Shown: piece by piece, positions 10,287 through 19,413 of the stretch | Layout of the letters: every line of letters starts with the position of its first letter | Numbering within the stretch: position 1 is the stretch's first letter | Source of the DNA: Solicoccozyma terricola | Taxonomy: Eukaryota; Basidiomycota; Tremellomycetes; Filobasidiales; Piskurozymaceae | Assembly (NCBI GenBank): GCA_001600875.1 | Contig: BCLD01000020.1 | Span: forward strand, 209,217-236,114 | Length of the DNA stretch: 26,898 nucleotides | Direction: 5' to 3' | Program-made: the position numbers and the translations under genes | Notes under the pieces: model-generated | Seen by the model: only the letters and a program-made list of their open reading frames with translations | Database searches by the model: none | Told to the model about the DNA's origin: nothing

Positions 10287-10710
10287 TCAGCGATAATTAG
10301 GGAAAGAGGGAAACGCCATTTTTGCCACTGAGATCTCGACTGTGGAGCGGTGTTGTCTCCGCCCGAGGACTGGGAAATTGGCGTCCCCGTCCGATGCAAA
10401 GTTTGCTACGAACCTGCCCATGTATGACCACTTGTCCTCCACCAAATCCGCGCTCTTAAGACGAGGAGTCAGGATATATGCTAGCATATGCGTTGCCGAC
10501 ATTAAGTTCAGCACCCAAGCTGCCAGGGCGAATCCATCTTCATACCATTCTGTTATGGCAGTGATTGTTCCATGTTGATCCACTGACGGATAGGCCATAA
10601 TGGCGAGATCTCTCCACGGGCGGAGTAATACCCCCATAAGGTAATATCGTACCACTTGTCTCCAAAAGTATTTCCTTGTGTTAAATCTCGAGCGATCGGA
10701 AAGAGAAGTT
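10287..10710 (-). CDS. hypothetical protein fragment, possibly membrane-associated
   Basis: A minus-strand frame is open from about 10710 to 10287. It reads RKYFWRQVVRYYLMGVLLRP, WRDLAIMAYP, then ITEWYEDGFALAAWVLNLMS and MLAYILTPRLKSADLVED. The aromatic and hydrophobic runs could form one or two membrane segments. There is no good initiating ATG at the left edge, and no family is recognised. It could be one exon of a larger decayed gene or a chance open frame. Confidence 0.25.
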
Positions 10711-11049
10711 CATGGAGTTAAGGGATAGGATAAGAAGGTGGTGGTTGCAAAATAACGAGGCGCATTTACCAAAACCTTTGCATCAGCTGGTCGGAGCTCC
10801 AGTTGATAAGGCATTGAGGTGGGCAGACATAGTGAACAACTCGAAGGACATTTTTCACATCATTGCGGATGTGCACTGGTATACCAATCCTCCACCCGCT
10901 GCACGTGTCCTTTTGCGACCTTGCCCCCGTCAATTATAGATTCGCCTTAGCGACATTGGCAGGGTTAATGCGCTCACTGAGGAACATGACTTGACACCAC
11001 TGCATCCAGACACCAGCAGTACCTTGGCACCCCAAACCCTTAAAGGAGG

Positions 11050-12142
11050 CCTTATCTAGGCAAGACAGCCGGCATTGGCGGCGAGGCGAGCTATGGACAA
11101 GCAAATGGCAAATATGGCGACGAAGCAGGTCTGGAGTTCGGTCCCAATTCCTAAAGATCGCAACGTCATCTCCGTCAAATGGGTGTTCGCCCTCAAAATG
11201 GACAAGGATGGCAACATCACGAAGTACAAGGCCCGTCTGTGCGCTCGAGGGTTTACACAGATACCTGGGATCGACTTCCAGGACACGTATGCACCCGTAG
11301 TGAGCATACCTCCATTAGGGTATTCCTCGCCTATGCAGCACTCCACAACCTGGATGTGCGCTATGCGGACTTTGTTGCAGCATTCCTAAACGGATCGCTG
11401 CAGGAGGAGCTATATCTGACCCAAGTTCCAGGATATCCATCTCCTGAGGGAACATGCTTGCGGCTCCACAGAGCAATCTATGGGCTGAAGCAAGCGGCAG
11501 CGCAGTGGTATGAAGCGATCTGCAACTGTCTGCAGCAGTTGGGCTTTGTTGCTCTTGAGGCAGACCCATGCTTCTTCCGTCGACTGCAGGATGATCAAAT
11601 CACACTTGTGATTCTATATGTGGACGACATCGCTATAGCAGGCTCAGCTGCCAATGCACAAGACAAAATAAAACAGCTTGGCAAGGCTTATGCGATAGAA
11701 GATAGAGGGACAATCGATGGTGGATCACTGTTGGGGATGCAAGTATCCCGTAACTGGGAGAACGCACGATCTCAATCAATCAGCAACCCTACATTCAACA
11801 GCTCGTGGAACGATTTGGGCTGATCAACAGTGCTCCTTTACGTGCGGCAACGCCGATGGAGAAAGGTTTACAACTCTCTAACCATAAAGGTCAACCAACT
11901 TCTGCACCTTATCTCGAACTCTTTGGTGCTCTCAATTATCTTTCTGTGATCAGCAGGCCAGACATCACATTTGCGCTGGGAGTCTTNGGACGATTCAATT
12001 CGTGCCCCAGTGAGGAACACTGGCATTGCTTAAAACGAGTCCTCCGTTATGCGCAAGGAACAAAAACATTATCACTGGTGCTTGGTGGATGGATAGGTCC
12101 ATCATTGGAAGCGATTTGCGATTCGGAATTCGCCAGTGATGA
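11050..12142 (+). mobile_element. Ty1/copia reverse transcriptase fragment 2, frameshifted and truncated
   Basis: The RVT_2 domain is nearly complete: ARRAMDKQMANMATKQVW, VISVKWVFALKMDKDGNI, YKARLCARGFTQ, APVVS, SIRVFLAYAALHNLDV, ADFVAAFLNGSLQEELYL, HRAIYGLKQAAAQWY, the catalytic YVDDIAIAG, LLGMQVSRNW, YIQQLVERFGL, ALNYLSVISRPDITFALG, HWHCLKRVLRYAQGT. It ends in the RNase H start ICDSEFASDE. Frames change by one base near 11305 (after APVVS) and near 11764 (before ISINQQPYI). One ambiguous base is at 11987. Gag, protease, integrase, the rest of RNase H and both LTRs are missing. The sequence is clearly different from copia fragment 1, so these are two families or old copies. The 3' edge runs directly into a telomere-like tract. 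Confidence 0.9.
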
Positions 12143-12184
12143 GGGGTGAGGGGTTAGGGGTTAGGGGTTAGGGGTTAGGGGTTA
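12143..12184 (+). repeat. telomere-like (GGGGTTA) tract
   Basis: One variant unit ggggtga (12143-12149) is followed by five perfect ggggtta units (12150-12184). The canonical fungal telomere unit is TTAGGG; here each unit has one extra G. The tract starts exactly where the copia RNase H similarity stops. It is far too short to be a chromosome end in place, so it is an interstitial telomere-like repeat. Confidence 0.8.
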
Positions 12185-12892
12185 GAACCCTCGACAGTCA
12201 AAATACCGAGCGCCGGTAAGTATGGCGGGACAGGTCGAGGCAACGTTCCGAAGTAACGCTGTTGTGGGGAGCGGTGCAAAGGATTTGAGGCACGATCATC
12301 GATACGCCAGTAGCGTTGACGTCTATAGCCTAGGCAAAGTCCTTCAAGAGTGTATCTCATCGTAAGCCAGCGGTGCGAAACACCAGACGAGCTGACTAAT
12401 GGTGTCGTTGGGACAGGCTGGGGTGGAGACCTTCCGCAAGGGATATTTTACTCCATCCCTTCTTCAATACTTGCTTCGAGGGCCAGATCAGACTCTGAAG
12501 CTAACTTGGACAATCAATGTCATTGCGCAGAAGATACTACAGTGGACTGTTGTAGAAAATCCTTGCCAACAATTGATCGACCGTCTCCAGCCATAGGCGA
12601 GGCTCCTAACCCTAAGGTAATGCCGCCGGTCATATCCCAGCCTGACGACGTTTCGTGTGTCTTCAAGGGACTCTCGAAGAGTTTGCGGACGTTTGTCTTG
12701 CAGCGGGACACAATGCCGCATACCGGAGGTCGAGTACAGTCTAGTGCGATGATTGGGTGGCAATCGGGTTTATCAGCTGAAGCAATTTTCTTGCGGAAGT
12801 CATTTTCCGTAAGTCATTTTCCGGATGTCATTATCCGGTAGTGCTTCCTACTCCCCGACCACGTGTACATATTCTCCTAGACTTTGTGCACA
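12185..12892. other. stretch without a recognised gene
   Basis: Open frames on both strands of about 90-160 codons overlap each other and show no domain. A short C-strand telomere-like element, CCTAACCCTAA, lies at 12605-12615. The right end holds a 14-bp tandem repeat and then the 5' flank of the nitrilase fragment. Confidence 0.45.
12794..12838 (+). repeat. 14-bp tandem repeat, about 3.2 units
   Basis: The units are cggaagtcattttc (12794-12807), cgtaagtcattttc (12808-12821) and cggatgtcattatc (12822-12835), followed by cgg. The array ends 55 bases before the nitrilase ATG, so it lies in that gene's presumed promoter or 5' leader. Confidence 0.7.
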
Positions 12893-13400
12893 ATGTTTCT
12901 ACTCCTCCAACGCATCATTCAGACTGCCATGATGCTCGCGTCGCTCGTCGTCAGCTTCCTAACTGCTGCCTCCTCGGTGGCCAGAGCCGCAGCGATTAGC
13001 CCCCGCAATGGCCTTCACTTTGACGCGGTGAACTTCACTCTCGCAGCCGTTCGTGCCGCGCCACCGTGAGTAGTGAGCGCCAGGGATCTCTGCATGGGTG
13101 ACTGACGATATCATGCACAGACTCTGGAGCATGCCCATTAACAATATGACCGATAACGGCTTTGAACTCGACGCCACGGTGGACTTTGCTGTAACGATCA
13201 TCGAAAAGGCTGAGGCAGAGGGTGCTGGCCTCATCGCATTCCCTGAGCTATACTTCCCTCGGTGAGTCTAATGCGCAGCGCTTTTTCAATCTGCTGACAA
13301 CCCCCTTCGAAGCTACCCGAAGTACCAGGACGCCAACACGTTTGTGACGGACCTCGTCGACTCACTCGTCCCTAACCCTGACTCTAACCCTTGGAAAACT
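12893..13400 (+). pseudogene. nitrilase-family hydrolase, secreted, N-terminal part only
   Basis: The ATG at 12893 starts a 34-residue hydrophobic leader (MFLLLQRIIQTAMMLASLVV onward, ending in ARAAA) typical of a secretion signal. The nitrilase fold start then follows: FTLAAVRAAPP, LWSMPINN, LDATVDFAVTIIEKAEAEGA, GLIAFPELYFPRYP. FPEL contains the catalytic Glu of the Glu-Lys-Cys triad; the Lys and Cys blocks are absent. The introns are 13066-13120 (gtgagt...gactgac...gcacag) and 13262-13312 (gtgagt...gctgac...cgaag). The exons, 12893-13065, 13121-13261 and 13313 onward, join in frame. After about residue 115 the match is lost in VPNPDSNP, which is encoded by a telomere-like sequence, and TGA ends the frame near 13480. 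Family members act on carbon-nitrogen bonds. A cut-off fragment is more likely than a working enzyme. Confidence 0.8.
13370..13390 (-). repeat. degenerate C-strand telomere-like hexamers
   Basis: The units CCCTAA, CCCTGA and CTCTAA and then CCC occur in register (13370-13390), about 3.5 hexamers with two substitutions. They lie in the last recognisable exon of the nitrilase fragment, at the point where similarity to the family stops. They also encode PNPDSNP in the nitrilase frame, so a chance coding origin is possible. Confidence 0.45.
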
Positions 13401-14154
13401 ACGTGGTCAAGCGTTGGCGTCAACCTCCATGTTCATCTGCCCTCAGTCACAGCGTACGGGTTGGCAGATGACTATGGCTGAGTAACCCTTGACATAAGAG
13501 CGACGACATGCTATCATCATGGGTCCACGTGGAGGACCGAATTAGCCAGTGGGCTTTGATTGCGAACAGGTTCAAGCTGATATTCACGAGGAGTTCTTCC
13601 CGCTGCCGGATACATGGGGGATTGGCCCCAAGGTGATATGTTTAGCCGTATCGAAACCATGCCCTTACATATTGAATCCACGTATTTCACCGCCGGCACA
13701 GACAACCTATCCGCTGTGACCTGGTGGACTGGATAGTCCAGGGAATTGGAACTGATAACTCATGAAGAGCTCTACATTTGCTAGTGTAATGCTAGAATTG
13801 CAGGACAAACATGTCGAAGTCTCCTCGTGCAGGCAAAGCCCGGAGTGCAGGAATTCGGGTTGTAACGAACCACATCCACGAGTCGATAAATCTACAATAG
13901 GAAAGCCTCTGTCGTCACCGCCGGGCCCCCGCGGTGGCCACGCGGCACTCTCCACTTCCACAGGCGCGTGCTCGAGCGATATTAGGTTACCATCGATGGT
14001 AATAGTGCGTCCCTTTGCAATCGATTCTGCGGCGCCCGGTAGCGCAATAGGAGGGACGTTATGTGACCATCTCCTCCGCAGGCATAGCAGCGACGTACCT
14101 CACCGGGTCGGGTTGCGAACACGTACCAGCCACGTCCCGTCCAACGGATTCCCT
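13401..14154. other. stretch without a recognised gene
   Basis: One plus-strand run near 13609-13738 (GYMGDWPQGDMF, then ETMPLHIESTYFTAG, ending in TAG) has a natural composition but no recognised family. It could be a displaced piece of the nitrilase or of another gene. Long frames at 13762-14154 exist on both strands and look like chance. The right end is the 3' flank of the SIR2-ankyrin gene. Confidence 0.4.
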
Positions 14155-15727
14155 TTACTCGTCCGACTCATCTCCCTCCGGCGGATCATCAGTCATGTCA
14201 ATGCATACCTTTACCTGAGGATGCTCCTTCAAGCGCCGGAGGACGTCGCGCATGTTGGGCGGATCCGTGGGTTTGGTTGGGCTCTTTTCAGCGAGTAGCC
14301 TCATCATCTTAACATACGCCATGCGCCACGCCAACTTAAACGGCGTCCGACCCTGCTCGTTGGCCACACTGGGATCGGCTCGTCCGCTGCCAAAGATGGT
14401 CCTTGCCACGTCGACCATGTTGAGGAAAGCGGCCAGATGTAACGGGGTCATTTTGTTGTTGTCGGACGCGTTAATGTCGTAGTATGTGGGCGCCCATTTC
14501 AGGACCGCGGCCAGCGCATCTGTGGCCCCGTTGATCACGAGGTAGTGAACAACACCGCGGCCAATCATATCTTTTGTCTCTTTTGGGAAGGTCTTGCAGA
14601 ACTCCTTGACCGCGTTCTCAACGGACCCTTCGTCTTGACTCAACGACAAGCTCTTGTTGAGTTTTTCCAGCGCCTCCCAGCCACCAGGCAAGGTGACTGA
14701 GCCGTATTTAACCCAGTACCGATCGACACCGTAGTAGGCAGGGTTAATTTCCATATTGTTGCGTTTCAGTCCGTCCTTGGGGACGACCAAGATCTTGCCC
14801 AGGTTTTTCGCGACCGGGTCTACGAAGTGGGGGACGTCCTTTGGGTGATTAGGTATCCCTGGGACATCCACCCTGATCTTGAAGATACGCCTCAGCACAG
14901 GGACGAGATCTTCGTGGCTACCATATGTCGCCAACATCACGCTCGACGGCATCTGGCGCTCCAGCCGGTGGAAGTCCCTGTCGGTGCAGAGATGGACGTG
15001 GTGCGGCAACGCGTGTGGGTCGATGTCCTGGAGGAATCTGAAGAGCTGGGTGAAGTGCGGATCCGTGTTCGTGTCGCCGCATCCCACGAAGAGAACGCGC
15101 TTGGCTAGGAAGGTGTTTCGCAGACATTGCTCCAACCGCCATACCTCAATCTCCCTCCCAGGCCAATTGTTCACAAGAGCTTGGTAGTCTGAAGTGCCAA
15201 AGATGATTCTACCAGGTTTGGTCCAAACGCCGTGGAGGTGCAGCACGAGGCTTGTCGGTGGGTCTGTCGCCTTCGAAAAACCTCAGAATGCCGTAGTCCG
15301 TCCAGTCCAGCTCCACGAGTGCCTTACTGTCCTCAATCAGCGTGTCGTAATTTGTTGTAGCAACGCGTGCACCCATTTCCGCAAGTAGATGCAAGACATC
15401 ATAGAGCTCTGGCTCAGTCACTAGGCTGGAGCAATCCTTGCGGAACTTGTTGAATTCGTGGTCTAAGAGCTAAGCGAATCGTGCGGGCTTCAGGAGACGT
15501 TGGAGCTTGTCGGCGGCGTATACCAAGTCAGCTGTGTTGATGCGGTCGTCCTTCACTATGCGACGGACCCTTGCTATATCCCCGCTATATGTTGGGAGCC
15601 ACTCATCCGCGTAGTCGCAACCATGTTTCAGGAGTTCCATCCAGGATGGCGCCCCGCAGTTGCCAGAGATCCCTGCTCCGATGATGATGATGTTAAGAGG
15701 AATGGACTGGGATCTCTGCCTCAGCAA
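14155..15727 (-). pseudogene. SIR2-like domain plus ankyrin-repeat protein, with one stop and one frameshift
   Basis: Minus strand. The SIR2_2-type fold starts with NIIIIGAGISGNCGAPSWME (nucleotide-binding GAG[IV]S). ATTNYDTLIE, HLHGVWTKPGRIIFGTSDY, KRVLFVGCGDTNTDPHFTQL and MLATYGSHEDLVPVLRRIF follow. The Asn of TTNYD and the His of HLHG, the expected NADase catalytic pair, are both present. After a ~100-residue linker come ankyrin repeats (VVHYLVINGATDALAAVL, MTPLHLAAFLNMVDVARTIF, GRTPFKLAW) and an acidic tail, ending at 14155. The only two defects are an in-frame TAG at 15470-15472 (after PARFA, before LLDHEF) and a one-base frame change near 15245 (before VLHLHGVW). No clear ATG lies before the GAGIS block; the 5' end runs into a 41-bp duplication. 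Such domains deplete NAD in bacterial defence; that role here is inference. A recent pseudogene or sequence errors are both possible. Confidence 0.85.
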
Positions 15728-15809
15728 CTATAGTAATGTTGAAGAGTTGTAGTTACAAGAGAGCAGACCTGGGATCTCTGCCTCAGCAACTATAGTAATG
15801 TTGAAGAGT
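15707..15809. repeat. 41-bp perfect direct repeat at the 5' end of the SIR2-ankyrin gene
   Basis: Positions 15707-15747 and 15769-15809 are identical over 41 bases, 62 bases apart. The inner copy overlaps the first readable codons of the SIR2-like protein, and the duplication falls where the start codon should be. On the gene's strand each copy ends in gatcccag, which also resembles a splice acceptor. Confidence 0.85.
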
Positions 15810-15829
15810 AGAGAACCCATTAGGTGGTG

Positions 15830-16880
15830 AGGCGAGTAAAGCAGTTGAGATGGACGCGACGCAGCCATGATAACCTAGACACGTGAAGAGTGCCGATATT
15901 CAACAGATGACAAGCGAGGGGGGTAAAGTCACGAGTCCTTGAGCGAGGATCTCGCAAGCCTTCTTGAGGAAACGATTGCGTTGCTCGTTCGTGATATTCA
16001 TCCTATGTGAAGCGGACCGAAGGGAGAAAAAAAGCTGGTGAGCTAAGTCTCCAGAGACGGAGATAGCGGGTGAAGAAGGGAAGGCATTCCAAATGAATGT
16101 TCACCTTTGGTTTTTGTGAGAGACAAAACTCACCTGGGAGAGATCGGATGTTGCTCTTGCATCCGACTGCCTCCGTCTGCGGTACCCGGAACTCTGCTCG
16201 TGCCCACTTTTCACCGGATATCCCTGTGTACAGTACAGGTGCATAGGGAAGACTGGCTGACGAATGGCTGCACATGATTCTTTCCGCTGTGTTTGTCCAT
16301 CCACTTCTACTTTATGTCGAGCTATCCGTAGATTTCGTTCTCATAAGGAAGAACACCCGGACTGGGGAGTACCTTGAGGCAACTACACCTGATTCCGACA
16401 ACGATTTGCAACTCGCTGTCGACGGGAGCAGAGGCGAAGGAAGCTGTTGGAGGCAGGAGGCGGGAAGCGCTATGATTCCAGACGCCACCATGGTACGGGC
16501 CATGGTCCGATGGTATGCTTCCATTGGTATGCTTCCAGCACAGCTTCGAAGCTGTTCTCCGCGGGTTCCCTCTCCTCAAGATTGTTAGTAGTTGGAGAAG
16601 GCGGGAGCAGCACGTGTCTAGCCTGTAGCTCGACTATGTGCAATGTCAGACACAGAACGTTTCTATCTGATATTTCCGCTGTATCGCTTCTTCATATGCG
16701 GCCAATTTGGGGTACCATTTTCGAACCGTTTAAATGCACCCAATCAATCCTTGGCTACGCAAAGGATGAGTCACTTGCCGCTCACGTTAGTAACCCCGCC
16801 TCCTTTCTAACTGAAGTCGTGGCGTAACGCCTCTATGTACCTTTACACCTAAGTATCACGATTTCAATTTTCAGCTCCCA
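15830..16880. other. 1-kb stretch without a recognised gene
   Basis: This is the upstream flank of the SIR2-ankyrin gene. Frames of up to about 125 codons occur on both strands without recognisable domains. No repeat of note was seen. Confidence 0.45.
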
Positions 16881-17079
16881 AGTACTTTCGCATACAGAGC
16901 GATGCGGCCCAGAATAAGTTGCACTTTCGCACCGAGCTCTATATTCCTCAGTGTAGGAATGACCTCACGCAGGCCTTTGGTCAACGCTGGCAAGCCAATT
17001 CCGCTGATCTCAAAGAGAACGCATAGTGCAGCTGCCGACCTTGGGTGTAAGTTTCATATCATTTTTCCCTACCAGGACT

Positions 17080-17434
17080 TAGTACCGATATCCCCGGTCT
17101 ACTCCAGAAGGTCCCCAAACATATCGACGAGGTCACACGATGCATCCTTCGTTTCAAGGAGTCCGACGTCCAGATTACTCCTTCGATGGTCTCTCATGTC
17201 GTTCTCGCCAACACATTCATCGTTCAGATGCAGACCGCAGACTTGGCTCTGAGAGTAAAGTGGCGGGGACCCAGTGACCATCTTCCTTCTAGTCAGCATA
17301 TGCCTGGGGTCATCACTGATGCTCGGCAAAATATATGCAATTTTAAGGAGGCATACAAGGTTGCCAGGTTCCAGAACGTTTCTGCCAGCGCCAAGTGGGA
17401 TGGAGAAAAGATTCTGAACGGATACCTGATCTGA
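17080..17434 (+). CDS. hypothetical protein fragment A
   Basis: A plus-strand frame is open from a plausible splice acceptor (ccctaccag, near 17072) to TGA at 17432-17434. It reads DIPGLLQKVPKHIDEVTRCI, then LRFKESDVQITPSMVSHVVL, FIVQMQTADLALRVKWRGPS and NFKEAYKVARFQNVSASAKW. The composition is that of a real soluble protein, with helical stretches, and the opposite strand has no comparable frame. The family is not recognised. An upstream protein-like piece near 16880-17027 (PKYFRIQSDAAQNKLHFRTE) ends in a stop and may belong to the same decayed gene. Confidence 0.4.
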
Positions 17435-17489
17435 TCCTGTTGCTCAGTATCATCGCTCCTTATAAATATCTCCTGGACCCTTGCTTCCC

Positions 17490-17700
17490 TGACTCTCAAC
17501 CCCCAAAGGGATGGACCGATATCTGTATCTGTCAATGGTCCCCCGAGCAATGAAGAGACTGAGGGTCCCCACCAAGGGAACGATTATCCCTTTTTGGCAA
17601 GATCTCCCAACTTGGACCAGCTGGAGAAAGGGTTGGTTGCGATGGAGAACGCTGTGAAGGGCGTAAAGGAACGATGGATCTCGTGCATTCCATTGTTATA
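17490..17700 (+). CDS. hypothetical protein fragment B
   Basis: A plus-strand open stretch ends in TAG near 17700 and contains VNGPPSNEETEGPHQGNDYP and NLDQLEKGLVAMENAVKGVK followed by ERWISC. The second half looks helical and charged. It lies close behind fragment A in the same orientation and could be its next exon. No initiating ATG or domain was recognised. Confidence 0.3.
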
Positions 17701-17878
17701 GGTGAATAACACTATTGTTGACTTAGCAGAAGGGTAACCGGCTTCTCTATTGTTCTAAAGCCGCTCCTGCAACCATTTAGCCAGGGTAAACGAGCTAGAG
17801 ATCGTCGTTGAGCGAGCGGAGGTTCACAGGAATTCCGAGTTTATCGAACGGTGTCTTCCGCCGCATTGCAACGAAACT

Positions 17879-17897
17879 AAAAGACAGGCTGTCTTTT
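17879..17897. repeat. dispersed palindrome, copy 2 (perfect)
   Basis: Nine-base arms aaaagacag (17879-17887) and ctgtctttt (17889-17897) pair perfectly around one central G, and are followed by cgt. The copy lies 37 bases before the ATG of the kinase fragment. Confidence 0.75.
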
Positions 17898-17934
17898 CGT
17901 TCTTTGCCTAGTCCTGAGTTGCATTACGAGCACG

Positions 17935-18640
17935 ATGAGCACAGATGAAGCACAAACGTACAGGTGTCCTGACTTCCACAGAGGACTGAAGCGAGCAACC
18001 GCGTTGCTCTTACCGACAAGATATTCTCCAGAGTTGAGCGAAATTATTCAGACTCTGCTCTACATTGAGGTACATTTTTTTCTTTTTTTGGATAAACCTG
18101 GGCAGCTTACTTAACGTCCCGTGTCAGTGCAGCCATCAAACAGACTCTCAACAGGCGATCTGCTTTCACGACCGATTATAGCGAGATGGCTTCAAACGAG
18201 CTGGGCCGTGGATTCTACCGATGAGTGAATGTCAGGCTGTTCGCCCTGCAAATGATCTTCAAACTGAACAGGCCACTTACTCACTTGTCCCTTCTTGCAT
18301 TTTGATTCGCAGAACAAAGCGCAAATCTGCTGCGGAGCGGGCGATCATCGAACGAGAAGAACAATCAAGGATACGGGAACAGAGAGTTCACGCAAGAGAA
18401 CGTACTCTCGAAGTAGAAAAGGCAGCGCTCAACGCACACTTGAGGAAGTACGTAACGAGTGATAGTCGACACCCGTGTCTACATCATCCTTACTGAAGCA
18501 AGTGCCCACTGTTCTACAGGTTAGCTATGCGGGCATCTCTCTCGCCACCTCTCGAAAGAGATGGTCTCGGCTCCAGAAAATGGGATGAGTTTGGGCGAAA
18601 GAGTATTGTTTATAGAAAAATGGGCAATTTGGCACATTGA
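17935..18640 (+). pseudogene. NIMA/NEK-type protein kinase, C-terminal lobe end plus coiled coil (5'-truncated)
   Basis: Four exons join in frame: 17935-18069, 18133-18224, 18313-18447 and 18520-18640 (TGA at 18638-18640), giving about 160 residues. The introns are gtacat...gtgcag, gtgaat...ttcgcag, and gtacgt...ctacag. Residues from about 31 read YSPELSEIIQTLLYIEPSNR and LSTGDLLSRPIIARWL, which is kinase subdomain XI with its conserved Arg, and the pattern following it in NIMA-related kinases. Then comes a charged coiled coil (KRKSAAERAIIEREEQSRIR, EQRVHARERTLEVEKAALNA), as found behind the NIMA kinase domain. Everything upstream (ATP site, HRD, DFG) is missing. The ATG at 17935 is therefore probably an internal one or chance. 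NEK kinases act in mitotic entry and polarity. A displaced gene end is the best reading. Confidence 0.65.
18493..18564 (+). repeat. inverted repeat arm 1 (kinase exon 4 boundary)
   Basis: This segment spans the end of intron 3 and the start of exon 4 of the kinase fragment. Its reverse complement recurs at 22928-22997. The shared core gttagctatgcgggcatc is identical, the exon part differs at a few bases, and the intron part differs by a small indel. Confidence 0.8.
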
Positions 18641-18649
18641 TTGAGCCAT

Positions 18650-19154
18650 AATCTGCAATAAACGGGTCAAAAAAAATTGCCATCCTAGCAAATCGGAAGA
18701 TTTGAGCAAATTGAATAGTGGCATGGAATTTCACCGATTTCTCAATCTTGCCGAATTCGCACGACTAGCGCTCGGACCTACCCGGATCCGGTCTTCGGTG
18801 TTCGTCCGGCAGTTACACAATTGCTCGATAGACCTTGTAAAGGCAGGCTGTCTTCTCAATGTGTAACTTGTTCGCAATGACAGAACGAGAAGGAAGGAAG
18901 GGTGTGCAGAGGTCGGTAAGAGCAACAACGCAGCACACTCTTACATGGGGACAATCGGCATGCTGAAAAGTCAAAGCAACCCCAGCCGTCTCGCAGCCCA
19001 TCTTGTCGACTCTCGAAGCCAATCTAACCTAACGACTTGACTCCCCTTGCCCTTGCGACGTGCAATCACCTGAGCTGGAATCGATTCACTTGTAGTCCTA
19101 CTTGCAGGAAACCAAGCCATTTGTTACGATGCAGATTTTAAATCAGAGCAAGAT
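18650..19154. other. stretch without a recognised gene
   Basis: No frame of interest. One copy of the dispersed palindrome lies at 18839-18855 (aaaggcag-g-ctgtctt, one mismatch in the arms). Confidence 0.45.
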
Positions 19155-19260
19155 TGTTACGAATGCTCCCAACGGGTGTTTAGTGTAACGGTAACACAGC
19201 GCAAATCCGGGTTCAAGTCCCGGAATATCCGTTTCAAGACCCGAGTTCGAATCTGTAACA
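19155..19260 (+). repeat. 5' LTR with tRNA-like segment (intact A and B boxes)
   Basis: Within the LTR, 19173-19231 resembles a tRNA lacking the anticodon arm. The ends cgggtgt and atatccg pair over 7 bp with two G-U pairs, and ccggg-ttcaagt-cccgg (19207-19223) is a perfect 5-bp stem with a 7-base T loop. The sequence tagtgtaacgg (19181-19191) fits the A-box consensus TRGYNNANNNG. The sequence gttcaagtc (19211-19219) fits the B box GWTCRANNC. A second B-box match, gttcgaatc, lies at 19245-19253. Confidence 0.65.
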
Positions 19261-19413
19261 TGGCGGATATTCCGCGAGACTTTCGGTGGCCAGGAGTGCC
19301 ACAAGGCAGTTACAGGCCTGGACCGGGCAGCGTTGCCGGGGGAGAGTGGTCCCTCCTGCCGAGGTCGCATGGGTAATCCGGATTCGCATGAGATGCAATC
19401 GGATTAGGGGGAG

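Noticed and set aside
1..12142. Repeat-induced point mutation (RIP) of the copia fragments
   Set aside because: Both RT fragments keep long open frames with few stops; the damage is indels, inversion and truncation rather than C-to-T loss of codons.
12350..12841. 163-codon plus-strand open frame
   Set aside because: It has a mixed composition with no domain, overlaps an equally open minus-strand frame, and runs through the 14-bp tandem repeat.
13762..14298. 178-codon plus-strand open frame
   Set aside because: It is partly antisense to the SIR2-ankyrin gene, has no motif, and its start region is also open on the other strand.
19173..19231. A tRNA gene
   Set aside because: The anticodon arm is missing and the segment is only 59 bases. 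It occurs inside both LTRs of a repeat element, so it is described as tRNA-like and not as a tRNA.
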